Shown: positions 1 through 5,950, numbered from the stretch's first letter. The stretch: 10,351 bases of DNA from Desulfurococcales archaeon (GCA_026985375.1 JALSQP010000100.1:1-10351), one strand, 5' to 3'. The notes: generated by a model not told the origin, from the sequence alone. Numbers and translations: made by a program.

Positions 1-690
1 GTAAAGCCTTGGGTTAAGTACTGGGTCCATGTGGGAATGGTTGAGATCTCCGGGGAAAAGATGAGCAAAAGTCTTGGAAACATAATAACGCTTAGAGAAG
101 CCTTTAAGAAATGGCGTCCGGAGACCCTCAGGCTATGGTATCTCACGGGACATTACCGTAAACCACTGGTATTCACAGATGAAGCCTTGAACCAGGCATC
201 TAAACTATACGAACGACTAGTTGCATCCATTCAGCTCATAGAGAAGCTAAGCAGAGAAGCAATCGATATGCATCGTATGGATGAACAGGACATTGCATTG
301 CTTCATGAGATCCTCGAGACACATACACGGTTCCACGAAGCACTGAGCAATGATTTCAACACGCCTGGGGCATTGGCAGCTGCGAGAAAACTTACGAACA
401 TAGTATTTAAGGAGCTTCAGTACAGGCCAAAATACATGCTTATATGGACAACATACAGGTTATTCAAGGAATTCAATGTTGTTCTAGGAGTCCTTGACAA
501 GTATTTCACAAGGACGCCTGAAGAGCTCGAGACATTTGTGGAATCACTGATAAAAATAATTGTTGACATTAGATCAAGACTTAGGCAGAGAAAAGAATAT
601 GAGTTATCCGACTTCATACGAGAAGAGCTCGCAAAAATAGGAGTTGTACTAATGGATCGAGGCAAGGAGACCAGCTGGATGATTAAGTGA
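1..690 (+). CDS. cysS: Cysteinyl-tRNA synthetase, C-terminal part (5' end outside window)
   Basis: Class I aminoacyl-tRNA synthetase that charges tRNA-Cys with cysteine in the cytoplasm. The reading frame is open from base 1, so the gene starts upstream and only 229 codons are visible; the N-terminal Rossmann part with the HIGH motif and zinc ligands is missing. Seen directly: the KMSKS signature at bases 58-72 in the context GEKMSKSLGN, followed by the helical region with the family-typical HEALSNDFNTPGALAA stretch (DALR-type tRNA-binding domain). The C-terminal segment ending in SDFIREELAKIGVVLMDR resembles the usual end of CysRS. The stop codon TGA overlaps the start of the next gene, indicating an operon with translational coupling. 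No frameshift is seen in the visible part. The family assignment is secure because KMSKS and the downstream motifs occur in the right order. Confidence 0.95.
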   Translation, partial: VKPWVKYWVHVGMVEISGEKMSKSLGNIITLREAFKKWRPETLRLWYLTGHYRKPLVFTDEALNQASKLYERLVASIQLIEKLSREAIDMHRMDEQDIALLHEILETHTRFHEALSNDFNTPGALAAARKLTNIVFKELQYRPKYMLIWTTYRLFKEFNVVLGVLDKYFTRTPEELETFVESLIKIIVDIRSRLRQRKEYELSDFIREELAKIGVVLMDRGKETSWMIK

Positions 691-1391
691 TGACGATATC
701 GGCCAAACGTAAATGGAGGAGTAGCGAAAGAATAGCCCTATCCTTTCTCGAAGAGCTAGGATACAGGATCATCGATACTCATGTCCGTATAAAACAGCAT
801 GGTTTCGAAATAGCAGAAATAGATGCCATTGTCGATGATGAGAATGGGAATAGATATGCCGTTGAGATCAAGGCTGGAAGGATAGATGTTAATGGTGTCC
901 GCCAAGCATATGTGAACGCTGTTGTTGCCGGATATAAACCGTTAGTAGTGGCCAAGGGATATGCGGATGACTCGGCACGAGAGCTTGCCGATAAACTTGG
1001 TGTTAAGGTGATACAGTTGAGTGATTATTTTCTAATTGAAGCGGAAGAGCTAGAGAACATAATAAGGGACACGATAACAAATACTTTAGCCGACTTCCTT
1101 ACGATCATAGCTGAAGACAAACAAATACCTCTGGAAGACCTAAGACTTCTAGAGAAAATAGTGGCTTCTCCGACGATGAAAGATCTCTCGGAAAAGCTTG
1201 ACTTGCATATACATGATGTTGTAAGAGAAATAAAGAGATTACAGAACAAGGATATAATCCCGAAGAATGCGAAGAGCTACGGGAAAGTCAGGCTCTATGC
1301 CGCTATGAGACTAGCGGGTTATCACTTTGGGCTCTTGAAGAAACTTATATCTTCTTTACACGAACAATGCAGTCAAGGGGAACGTACTTAG
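687..1391 (+). CDS. Predicted PD-(D/E)XK (RecB-like) nuclease with C-terminal winged-helix-like segment
   Basis: A 234-residue protein starting at GTG 687, or at ATG 690 directly after it; both overlap the stop of cysS, and a GGATGAT stretch at 677-683 may serve as ribosome binding site. The N-terminal half shows the restriction-endonuclease-like fold signature: E14 in an early helix, D46 in AEIDAIV, and E60-x-K62 in YAVEIKAG, then a helix and a strand (KPLVVAKGY). This matches the archaeal 'RecB family predicted endonuclease' proteins (COG4998-like, from memory). Residues about 145-200 (SPTMKDLSEKLDLHIHDVV) look like a helix-turn-helix that could contact DNA. Metal-dependent nuclease activity is inferred from the intact active-site residues; the substrate is unknown. 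The last 47 bp overlap kptA on the opposite strand. Coupling to cysS suggests constitutive expression rather than a mobile defence island. Confidence 0.75.
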   Translation: MMTISAKRKWRSSERIALSFLEELGYRIIDTHVRIKQHGFEIAEIDAIVDDENGNRYAVEIKAGRIDVNGVRQAYVNAVVAGYKPLVVAKGYADDSARELADKLGVKVIQLSDYFLIEAEELENIIRDTITNTLADFLTIIAEDKQIPLEDLRLLEKIVASPTMKDLSEKLDLHIHDVVREIKRLQNKDIIPKNAKSYGKVRLYAAMRLAGYHFGLLKKLISSLHEQCSQGERT

Positions 1392-1998
1392 TCAGGAAAA
1401 TACGATCAGTCGCATAGAGCAATTCATAACCATGCCTCTCAAGACACTTTGGGTCAATGATAAGAACAACGGGTTTACCGTGTCTTCTCCCTGTATCGAT
1501 AGCTGATTCTTCTTCGTTTGTTAGATGAACATATTGGCGCTTCATAGGCTTAATCCCCTCCTTCAAGATGCTCTTAAGAGAAGACAGTGATGTTCCGTGA
1601 TATAGTGGCTTATCCCATTTTATCCTGGGATAATTAATGGATACTCTGAAGCTATGGCCATATCTAGCACGTATCATTCCGTTTTTCAGCTCAAATCTAC
1701 TCTTGGGGTCAAGCCTCGCTATAGCAACTACGTGCTCATAGGTTACCCATTGGTAAAACTCCCTGTTGTGCCAGCATTTCTTAATACCCCTGACAAGTTC
1801 ATCTATTTTCACCCATCCTTCACTGTCGGGTTCTACACATGCTTCCTGCGGAAAATGTCTGAGGATACCACTAATCAATTTGCTAAGCTTGACGCGCCTG
1901 ACAGGATCGATCAATAGAGTCCAGCCCCCAATACATTCATTCGGGTTCTCAACATATCTGCCATCCACACACTTGTATATCGGCCTCAAAGACTTCAC
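1345..1998 (-). CDS. kptA: RNA 2'-phosphotransferase (Tpt1/KptA)
   Basis: Transfers an internal RNA 2'-phosphate to NAD+, releasing nicotinamide and ADP-ribose 1'',2''-cyclic phosphate; in eukaryotes this finishes tRNA splicing. All four catalytic positions of the family are visible: R47-H48 in SGILRHFP, R110 in IRARYGHS, and R154 in MKRQYVHL. YHGTS (133-137), GRRHGKPVVL and FLTKYVPLDCI are further family signatures. The 217-residue length exceeds a minimal ~180-residue enzyme because about 36 residues precede the LSKLISGILRH helix. This extension holds C10 and C22 in a small CVDGRYVENPNECIGG module. The start is GTG; an in-frame TAA five codons upstream excludes a longer form. No clear ribosome binding site is present, so the transcript may be leaderless from the TATA-like stretch at 2021-2032. 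The 3' end overlaps the nuclease gene by 47 bp. Confidence 0.93.
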   Translation of the reverse strand: MKSLRPIYKCVDGRYVENPNECIGGWTLLIDPVRRVKLSKLISGILRHFPQEACVEPDSEGWVKIDELVRGIKKCWHNREFYQWVTYEHVVAIARLDPKSRFELKNGMIRARYGHSFRVSINYPRIKWDKPLYHGTSLSSLKSILKEGIKPMKRQYVHLTNEEESAIDTGRRHGKPVVLIIDPKCLERHGYELLYATDRIFLTKYVPLDCIVRVKKI

Positions 1999-2020
1999 CC
2001 TACGATACCATTATAATCCC

Positions 2021-2032
2021 AAAAAAGATATA
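2021..2032 (-). promoter_or_regulatory. Possible TATA element for kptA
   Basis: On the minus strand this reads TATATCTTTTTT and is centred about 28 bases before the GTG start of kptA. Archaeal TATA boxes sit about 26 bases before the transcription start, so this would give a leaderless or nearly leaderless mRNA, in keeping with the lack of a ribosome binding site. It is a spacing argument only. Confidence 0.25.
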
Positions 2033-2045
2033 GTCTTAGACCTAG

Positions 2046-2123
2046 CTATGAGGAACGCGCCGGAAGCTGGAGCCTCTCCGTAGGCCAGGGCGGAGAGGCC
2101 ATGAATGAACACTCTTTCTCTGA
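2046..2123. other. GC-rich island with strong hairpin; candidate structured RNA
   Basis: In the gap between two minus-strand genes, bases 2056-2100 are 34/45 G+C, far above the AT-rich surroundings. The core is a perfect 9-bp inverted repeat (2072-2080 GCCTCTCCG with 2091-2099) closing a 10-base loop TAGGCCAGGG. A weaker 4-bp hairpin lies at 2060-2070. In AT-rich hyperthermophiles, GC-rich intergenic islands often mark non-coding RNAs (established approach). On the plus strand the island is flanked by a box C-like ATGAGGA (2048-2054, one mismatch to RTGATGA) and an exact box D CTGA (2120-2123), with a C'-like ATGAATGA at 2101-2108. The spacing is wrong for a canonical C/D sRNA, so the class is unresolved. 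It could instead be a 3' processing signal of the upstream minus-strand gene. Strand is uncertain because a hairpin forms from either. Confidence 0.35.
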
Positions 2124-2154
2124 GCACCATCATTGTTCAAGAACGATGTATGGA

Positions 2155-3141
2155 TTATAGCTTGTCAATAATGGTTAACAAATACTCGATAGTCTTATCA
2201 GGTTTTGGCGGTGATATTTCAATTCTTAGCGACGCCTGTTTATACCTATCAATATTATTGAGTATATCGAGTATTTTAGAAGCAATAGTTTCAGGATCAT
2301 TTGACGGACTATAAACTATGAGTCCCGTATCTTCGTATATCCATGCTAGACCCTGATCTTTTGACGTTATAACCGGGCGTCTGCTGCCGATAGCTCGTGC
2401 TACAATAGTGGTAGAGGTGTGATCTATATCTGTTACGACTACCGTTGTAACCCTAGGAATTATACCTTCGAGCGTATCGCTCATCACACATACTACATGT
2501 GGATCTATGTTGCAATCTACTTTATTCTCCTTGGTGAGCCCGATTACTATAAGTGGGGTCATTTCGACTTCTCTTAATAGCTCGATCAATCTCTTAACGG
2601 TCTCGCATTTAATCTTCTTGGATATCAACAATATCTTAGGAGGATCAATAGGTATCTCTCCTACGAACTTCTCTTTTTCCCACGAGTATATGGGGAGATA
2701 AACGTAATCAAACTTATCAAATATGAAGCCAAATAATAACCTTTCTCTCGGAGTAGTATATCCTATCATAATGTAGGTGCCACATGCCCTTAATCGGCTG
2801 AGAGCTAGATTAACTGTGGAAATCAATGCGATATTCTTAGAGCTAAAGTTATGGTGGGGATCAGGTGGTATTATAAACAACAGGAAGATGGGTTTCACTT
2901 TTGCAATTGACGATAGAATCACCGGGAGATGCTTGTCAATCCTAGAAATAATGACAATACGAGCATTCTTGGGAATTGACCTCAAGACAAATAATTTTTC
3001 AATATAAGTTCTAAGATTCTTAAGCCGAATATCATATAGAGAAATATACTCTGTTCTTGCCCCCATCTTCTCGAAAAGCTCGATCAATCTCTTATCAAAC
3101 TCCGGGTCATATCTGCTTATAACAAATATTTCCCTGCGCAT
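2155..3141 (-). CDS. GT-B-fold glycosyltransferase-like protein
   Basis: A 328-residue soluble protein with no signal peptide or convincing membrane span. The C-terminal third resembles the nucleotide-sugar-binding half of GT4-type glycosyltransferases: a stretch TTIVARAIGSRRPVITSKDQ, where the usual E-A-x-G-x-P-V-I pattern is recognisable, then DTGLIVYSPSNDPETIASKI and a helix with NIDRYKQAS. In family members this region binds the donor nucleotide sugar. The N-terminal half alternates strands and helices as in a Rossmann-like domain, but lacks the glycine-rich loop typical of active GT4 enzymes, and no E-x7-E motif is clear. Donor and acceptor cannot be named. The start is ATG with only a weak GATGATG ahead of it. 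It is divergent from the radical SAM gene across 65 bp. A degenerate or non-catalytic GT-B protein remains possible. Confidence 0.5.
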   Translation of the reverse strand: MRREIFVISRYDPEFDKRLIELFEKMGARTEYISLYDIRLKNLRTYIEKLFVLRSIPKNARIVIISRIDKHLPVILSSIAKVKPIFLLFIIPPDPHHNFSSKNIALISTVNLALSRLRACGTYIMIGYTTPRERLLFGFIFDKFDYVYLPIYSWEKEKFVGEIPIDPPKILLISKKIKCETVKRLIELLREVEMTPLIVIGLTKENKVDCNIDPHVVCVMSDTLEGIIPRVTTVVVTDIDHTSTTIVARAIGSRRPVITSKDQGLAWIYEDTGLIVYSPSNDPETIASKILDILNNIDRYKQASLRIEISPPKPDKTIEYLLTIIDKL

Positions 3142-3176
3142 TATACATCATCAAATTAACTAAGATGACTAGCCTA

Positions 3177-3187
3177 GATAAATACTT
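3177..3187. promoter_or_regulatory. Possible shared TATA region of a divergent gene pair
   Basis: GATAAATACTT lies between the divergent glycosyltransferase-like and radical SAM genes. It is centred about 25 bases before the TTG start on the plus strand. Its complement, AAGTATTTATC, would place the minus-strand transcription start about 15 bases before the ATG at 3141. One AT-rich element could therefore serve both directions. The call rests on composition and spacing. Confidence 0.3.
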
Positions 3188-3206
3188 GTAGGGAGATGAG
3201 CTGGTC

Positions 3207-4349
3207 TTGCCCAACATATTTGATGAAATCAACGCATTAAAGGAGGAAATCAGAGACAGACTCAGCAGTAAGCTTTCCAAGAAAGAAATACGTGAAGCAG
3301 TTCATGATCCCCATGCTCATAGGAGGCCCAGACCCTGTGGGTTAACAGTTCATACAGGTATAGGCTGCCCTCTACGATGTGTATATTGTTACATATATGA
3401 TATGGGGTTCCAGCACAATATCAGGCAATATCCCTTGAGCCCCGAGCAACTAGTATATGCGTTAGCCTCTAACCCATATTTTATACCGGGTAGAAATGGT
3501 ACGTTAATAGCTATGGGCTCGGTCACTGAGCCTTTTCTACCGCAAACTAAGGATCTCAGTATCAGGTATATCGAGGCGATAACTAAATATCTAGGCAATC
3601 CAATACAGTTTTCGACAAAAATGTATATCGATAAGCGGGATGCTTGGAGAATAGCCGATATAGATCCTGATATAAGCCCATTGATAACGATAATTACTAT
3701 TAAGCATAGAGTCGAGCTAGAGCCGTACGCCCCGTTACCCGAGCTTAGGTTCAGGACCATAGAGAATCTCTTGGAGGCAGGTCTTAAACCAATTCTCTTT
3801 TACAGACCCATAATCCCTGGAATAGCTGAAGAAGAATATGAGGAAATACTTGTGAGGGCTAAGGCCGCTGGAGCTATAGGTGTAGTTGCTGGAGGACTGA
3901 GGGTCACAAAGAACATATTGTCTAGACTGTCCGAAAAAGGCGTTCCTGTCAAGGAGATTCTTCGACGGATGACAGGGCCTCTCCACGATAACGAGCAAGC
4001 CCCAGTCATGGTATCCGATATCAAGATGAGGATCAAGGATAAGGCTTTATCGCTGGGCTTCATCTTTTTCTCGCAGGCCTGTATGGCAAATATATATACC
4101 CATGGCATGTATTGCCTCCGTATGGTCGTGGAAAGAACGGTTTCAGCTAGGTTTAATTTACCATCTAGCACAGAAATAGAGAATATAGTTAAGAAAGCTG
4201 GCCTTACACCAATAAGAATACGTTTCACGCGCTACACACTAATTGTAAGGGTTAAGGAACCATGTGATAAGGTGAGGAAGTTTCTGTTACAAGAGCTTAT
4301 CAAATATAGGTATAAGATCTGTGTCTCTATAAAATGTGAGAAAACATAA
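3207..4349 (+). CDS. Radical SAM protein, SplB (DNA repair photolyase-like) family
   Basis: A 380-residue cytoplasmic iron-sulfur protein. The radical SAM cluster motif CX3CX2C is C54, C58 and C61 in GCPLRCVYCYIYD; it holds the 4Fe-4S cluster that cleaves S-adenosylmethionine. The next segments, AMGSVTEPFLPQTKD and IQFSTKMYIDKRD, match the pattern of COG1533 proteins, named after the spore photoproduct lyase SplB. RPIIPGIAEEEYEEIL is the expected late barrel strand and helix. Many archaeal COG1533 members have no proven substrate, so DNA photoproduct repair is only the family-level guess. The C-terminus (about residues 290-380) adds several cysteines, including one in SIKCEKT, with no recognisable domain. 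The start is TTG at 3207, the only suitable one before residue 54; GGGAG at 3191-3195 is a distant ribosome-binding candidate. The stop codon directly abuts the stop of the next, convergent gene. Confidence 0.82.
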   Translation: MPNIFDEINALKEEIRDRLSSKLSKKEIREAVHDPHAHRRPRPCGLTVHTGIGCPLRCVYCYIYDMGFQHNIRQYPLSPEQLVYALASNPYFIPGRNGTLIAMGSVTEPFLPQTKDLSIRYIEAITKYLGNPIQFSTKMYIDKRDAWRIADIDPDISPLITIITIKHRVELEPYAPLPELRFRTIENLLEAGLKPILFYRPIIPGIAEEEYEEILVRAKAAGAIGVVAGGLRVTKNILSRLSEKGVPVKEILRRMTGPLHDNEQAPVMVSDIKMRIKDKALSLGFIFFSQACMANIYTHGMYCLRMVVERTVSARFNLPSSTEIENIVKKAGLTPIRIRFTRYTLIVRVKEPCDKVRKFLLQELIKYRYKICVSIKCEKT

Positions 4350-4574
4350 TCACTTTGATCTTATCTTTGCAATAATTTCACTGGCGAGCTTTGCTAGGTC
4401 TTCTTCTGAAACTATATCCCTAACATGAGTCTTTAATACATATAGGTCTACCTTGCCCGTCAGCTTGTCTTTAACCCTGATGATGTCTCCATCTCTTCGA
4501 TGATATATATCCAGTAGCTCTACCTGCTCTTTAGACAATAGATCAGCTAGTATCTTGCTCGGCGTTTTCGGCAT
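4350..4574 (-). CDS. Small hypothetical protein
   Basis: A short, charged protein of about 74 residues that I do not recognise. A GTG at 4583 would add three residues, but a GGTGG ribosome binding site (4580-4584) sits 5 bases before the ATG at 4574, which makes the ATG the better start. The N-terminal part (SKILADLLSKEQVELLDIYH) is probably helical. A central DGDIIRVKDKLTGKVDLYVL looks like a beta hairpin, and the end (SEEDLAKLASEIIAKIRSK) like a charged amphipathic helix. There are no cysteines, membrane segments or catalytic motifs. The stop codon abuts the stop of the radical SAM gene, and the start faces away from the 142-residue unknown gene across about 105 bp. Codon use and a good ribosome binding site argue for a real gene. 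No function is claimed. Confidence 0.65.
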   Translation of the reverse strand: MPKTPSKILADLLSKEQVELLDIYHRRDGDIIRVKDKLTGKVDLYVLKTHVRDIVSEEDLAKLASEIIAKIRSK

Positions 4575-4579
4575 GTTGT

Positions 4580-4584
4580 CCACC
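4580..4584 (-). promoter_or_regulatory. Ribosome binding site deciding the start of the small gene
   Basis: GGTGG on the minus strand, extended as AAGGTGG, lies 5 bases before ATG 4574. It overlaps the alternative GTG start at 4583, which therefore has no upstream site of its own. The motif is complementary to the crenarchaeal 16S rRNA tail. Confidence 0.55.
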
Positions 4585-4631
4585 TTCCAGCCTACATCTT
4601 GAAACTGGGATATTTTGAATCGAAAGTGTAG

Positions 4632-4640
4632 TTAAATACT
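4632..4640 (+). promoter_or_regulatory. Possible TATA element for the 142-residue unknown gene
   Basis: TTAAATACT within a wider AT-rich stretch (4631-4644). A start about 25 bases downstream, near 4661, would give a short leader of about 18 bases that contains the GGTG ribosome binding site at 4669-4672. Spacing and composition are the only evidence. Confidence 0.35.
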
Positions 4641-4668
4641 TTATCTGTCAATCATTGTTCTCTTGAAA

Positions 4669-4672
4669 GGTG
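4669..4672 (+). promoter_or_regulatory. Ribosome binding site of the 142-residue unknown gene
   Basis: GGTG in the context AAAGGTGTTC, 7 bases before the ATG at 4680. The spacing is normal and it supports both the start and the reality of this otherwise unrecognised gene. Confidence 0.55.
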
Positions 4673-4679
4673 TTCAGCG

Positions 4680-5108
4680 ATGATCAGAAAGTATCTACGA
4701 TGGAACAACGGATACGTTATGCTCGAACTAAGAGATTCAGAGTATTTATTACTATTTGCAAACAATACAATATTGTTTAGATCACGATCGGTATTTGTGG
4801 AGAAGAATGTAGCTGGAAACAAGGTTGTTTACTCCAAGAAAAAAAGATATGTTTATGTTATCTTTTCGAAGCATCTTCTTCCCTATAGCGAGTTCGGAAA
4901 GAAAGCTGTTGATGAATACATTGATTATCAGATCGAAGTACGCTACACTAGACTAAAATACGGTAACTATTTAACCTTAAACCTCCCAGGAGCCCATCTA
5001 TATGATCATGTCATATTAACTGATGAACAAATGTGTATAGTAATATCGGCGAAGAGGAACGCTTATTTCGAGAGAACAGATGACGGGCTTACTGTCTATC
5101 TCGTTTAG
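4680..5108 (+). CDS. Hypothetical protein, beta-rich
   Basis: A 142-residue protein that I cannot assign to a family. It is rich in alternating hydrophobic and polar residues typical of beta strands (GYVMLELRDSEYLLLF, RYVYVIFSKHLLPY, HVILTDEQMCIVISAK). It is unusually rich in tyrosine, with one central helix-like stretch (EFGKKAVDEYIDYQIEV). There is no signal peptide, membrane span or metal-binding cluster; the single cysteine is near the end. The start is ATG with a GGTG ribosome binding site and an upstream TATA-like element, so expression from its own promoter is likely. The stop overlaps the stop region of the isopentenyl phosphate kinase gene by 4 bp (TTAG read on both strands). No function can be inferred from motifs, and the neighbours share no obvious theme. 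Confidence 0.65.
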   Translation: MIRKYLRWNNGYVMLELRDSEYLLLFANNTILFRSRSVFVEKNVAGNKVVYSKKKRYVYVIFSKHLLPYSEFGKKAVDEYIDYQIEVRYTRLKYGNYLTLNLPGAHLYDHVILTDEQMCIVISAKRNAYFERTDDGLTVYLV

Positions 5109-5911
5109 TCTGCACATTTTATCATTGTACCAATAAATTCTTCGCCTTTTATGGCCCTAACAGCGTTTTCAATATCAAATCCTGACACAATATGGATAGG
5201 AGTGCCTATCTTACACGATAGATTATACATTTTAACAACCTTACCGACTATTCCACCAGTCGCATCAGTACTCGCATTTTTGGATATTTTATCGATAACA
5301 TCCTCGTAGTTGTTCTTATCAATAATTCTGATGAGCTCAACATCATCGTATTTGGTAGGATCACGATCATATACTCCCTTCACATCAGTTAGGAGCACAA
5401 CACGCACGGGTTTAATATGTTTTGACAGCTCTAGGAAAACATCTTCTGTAGATAGGACTCTAAACACTCTTGCTAGGGAATGAATACACTCACCATATAC
5501 CATGGGCACAACATTGTTTCTAAGTGCGATCTTTATCGGTTCCACAAACACTTCAAGGCCCTGTTCCCCCTCGTATATTATAGCTGATGTCTGAAAAGAG
5601 ACAGCAGGAATACCATTATTCACGAGATAATCAACAATTAAGTGATTAAGATCCCTTGTCGCCTCCTGGCATTTTACAAGCGTCGAAACAGATTCTTCTT
5701 CGCCACATAGGACTATTGGATGGGCAAAGCTGCCTCCTCCATTGCCCAGTAGGATATTGTATTCATTGACTACTTCTCTGAGTATCTCTACAGAATTTTT
5801 GAGGGCCGTGAAATTAATAGAGTAAAACTTATCCTTGTAAGTGATGAAGCTACCTCCAAGCTTAACAAATACTGTGCCTTCACTAGTCTTCAAGACTCGG
5901 TCACCCACCAT
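5105..5911 (-). CDS. Isopentenyl phosphate kinase
   Basis: Amino-acid-kinase-fold enzyme that phosphorylates isopentenyl phosphate to isopentenyl diphosphate with ATP, the last step of archaeal alternative mevalonate routes feeding ether lipids and polyprenols. Seen: K17-L-G-G-S (KLGGSFIT), the glycine loop GGGSFAHP with H64 (the family's substrate-binding histidine), the LLTDVKGVYDRDP nucleotide-binding stretch (173-185), TDATGGIVGKV near residue 217, and a C-terminal EEFIGTMI. Two changes from the usual VHGGGSFGHP are visible: N57 replaces the histidine before GGG, and A63 replaces the glycine before H64. An aspartate kinase or UMP kinase is less likely because of the GGGSFxHP motif and the C-terminal GT-I. 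The ATG at 5911 is the longest start; a TTG at 5893, preceded by GGTGGGTGA, would give a 262-residue protein closer to the family N-terminus. It is divergent from the GT-C-like gene. Confidence 0.88.
   Translation of the reverse strand: MVGDRVLKTSEGTVFVKLGGSFITYKDKFYSINFTALKNSVEILREVVNEYNILLGNGGGSFAHPIVLCGEEESVSTLVKCQEATRDLNHLIVDYLVNNGIPAVSFQTSAIIYEGEQGLEVFVEPIKIALRNNVVPMVYGECIHSLARVFRVLSTEDVFLELSKHIKPVRVVLLTDVKGVYDRDPTKYDDVELIRIIDKNNYEDVIDKISKNASTDATGGIVGKVVKMYNLSCKIGTPIHIVSGFDIENAVRAIKGEEFIGTMIKCAD
5901..5909 (-). promoter_or_regulatory. Ribosome-binding-like site inside the 5' end of the isopentenyl phosphate kinase gene
   Basis: GGTGGGTGA on the minus strand overlaps the first codons counted from ATG 5911. 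It ends 7 bases before TTG 5893 (codon 7), an ideal spacing. The ATG itself has no ribosome binding site. This favours TTG as the real start, although a leaderless ATG cannot be excluded. Confidence 0.35.
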
Positions 5912-5919
5912 CTTTACTA

Positions 5920-5930
5920 TAATAAATTTT
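5920..5930. promoter_or_regulatory. Possible TATA region between isopentenyl phosphate kinase and GT-C genes
   Basis: The 39-bp gap between the divergent starts is almost pure A/T. TAATAAATTTT is centred about 26 bases before ATG 5951, which suggests a leaderless transcript for the membrane protein. Read on the other strand, a start about 25 bases away would fall near 5900, inside the longest reading of the kinase gene, again pointing to a downstream kinase start. Confidence 0.3.
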
Positions 5931-5950
5931 TATCAATCATTAAAACTATA

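Noticed and set aside
687..693. Exact box C sequence GTGATGA.
   Set aside because: It is the overlapping stop and start of cysS and the nuclease gene, and no CTGA box D follows at a suitable distance.
2041..2130. Canonical C/D box sRNA, H/ACA sRNA or split-tRNA half in the GC-rich island.
   Set aside because: Box C has a mismatch, D' is CTGG, and D'-C' is separated by the long hairpin. No lower stem and kink-turn for H/ACA, and no T-arm GGTTC-type sequence for a tRNA half. Kept only as an unclassified structured element.
2101..2160. A 19-codon reading frame on the plus strand starting right after the hairpin, with GGAGAGG upstream and a His-rich EHHHC stretch.
   Set aside because: Too short to judge. 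The apparent ribosome binding site is part of the hairpin stem, and the end runs into the opposing gene. No independent support.
2105..2314. A 69-codon plus-strand reading frame.
   Set aside because: Mostly antisense to the glycosyltransferase-like gene, with low-complexity Leu/Ser/Ile content typical of a shadow frame.
3389..4228. Several long minus-strand reading frames inside the radical SAM gene.
   Set aside because: They lie opposite a gene with intact family motifs, lack ribosome binding sites and have no recognisable protein features.
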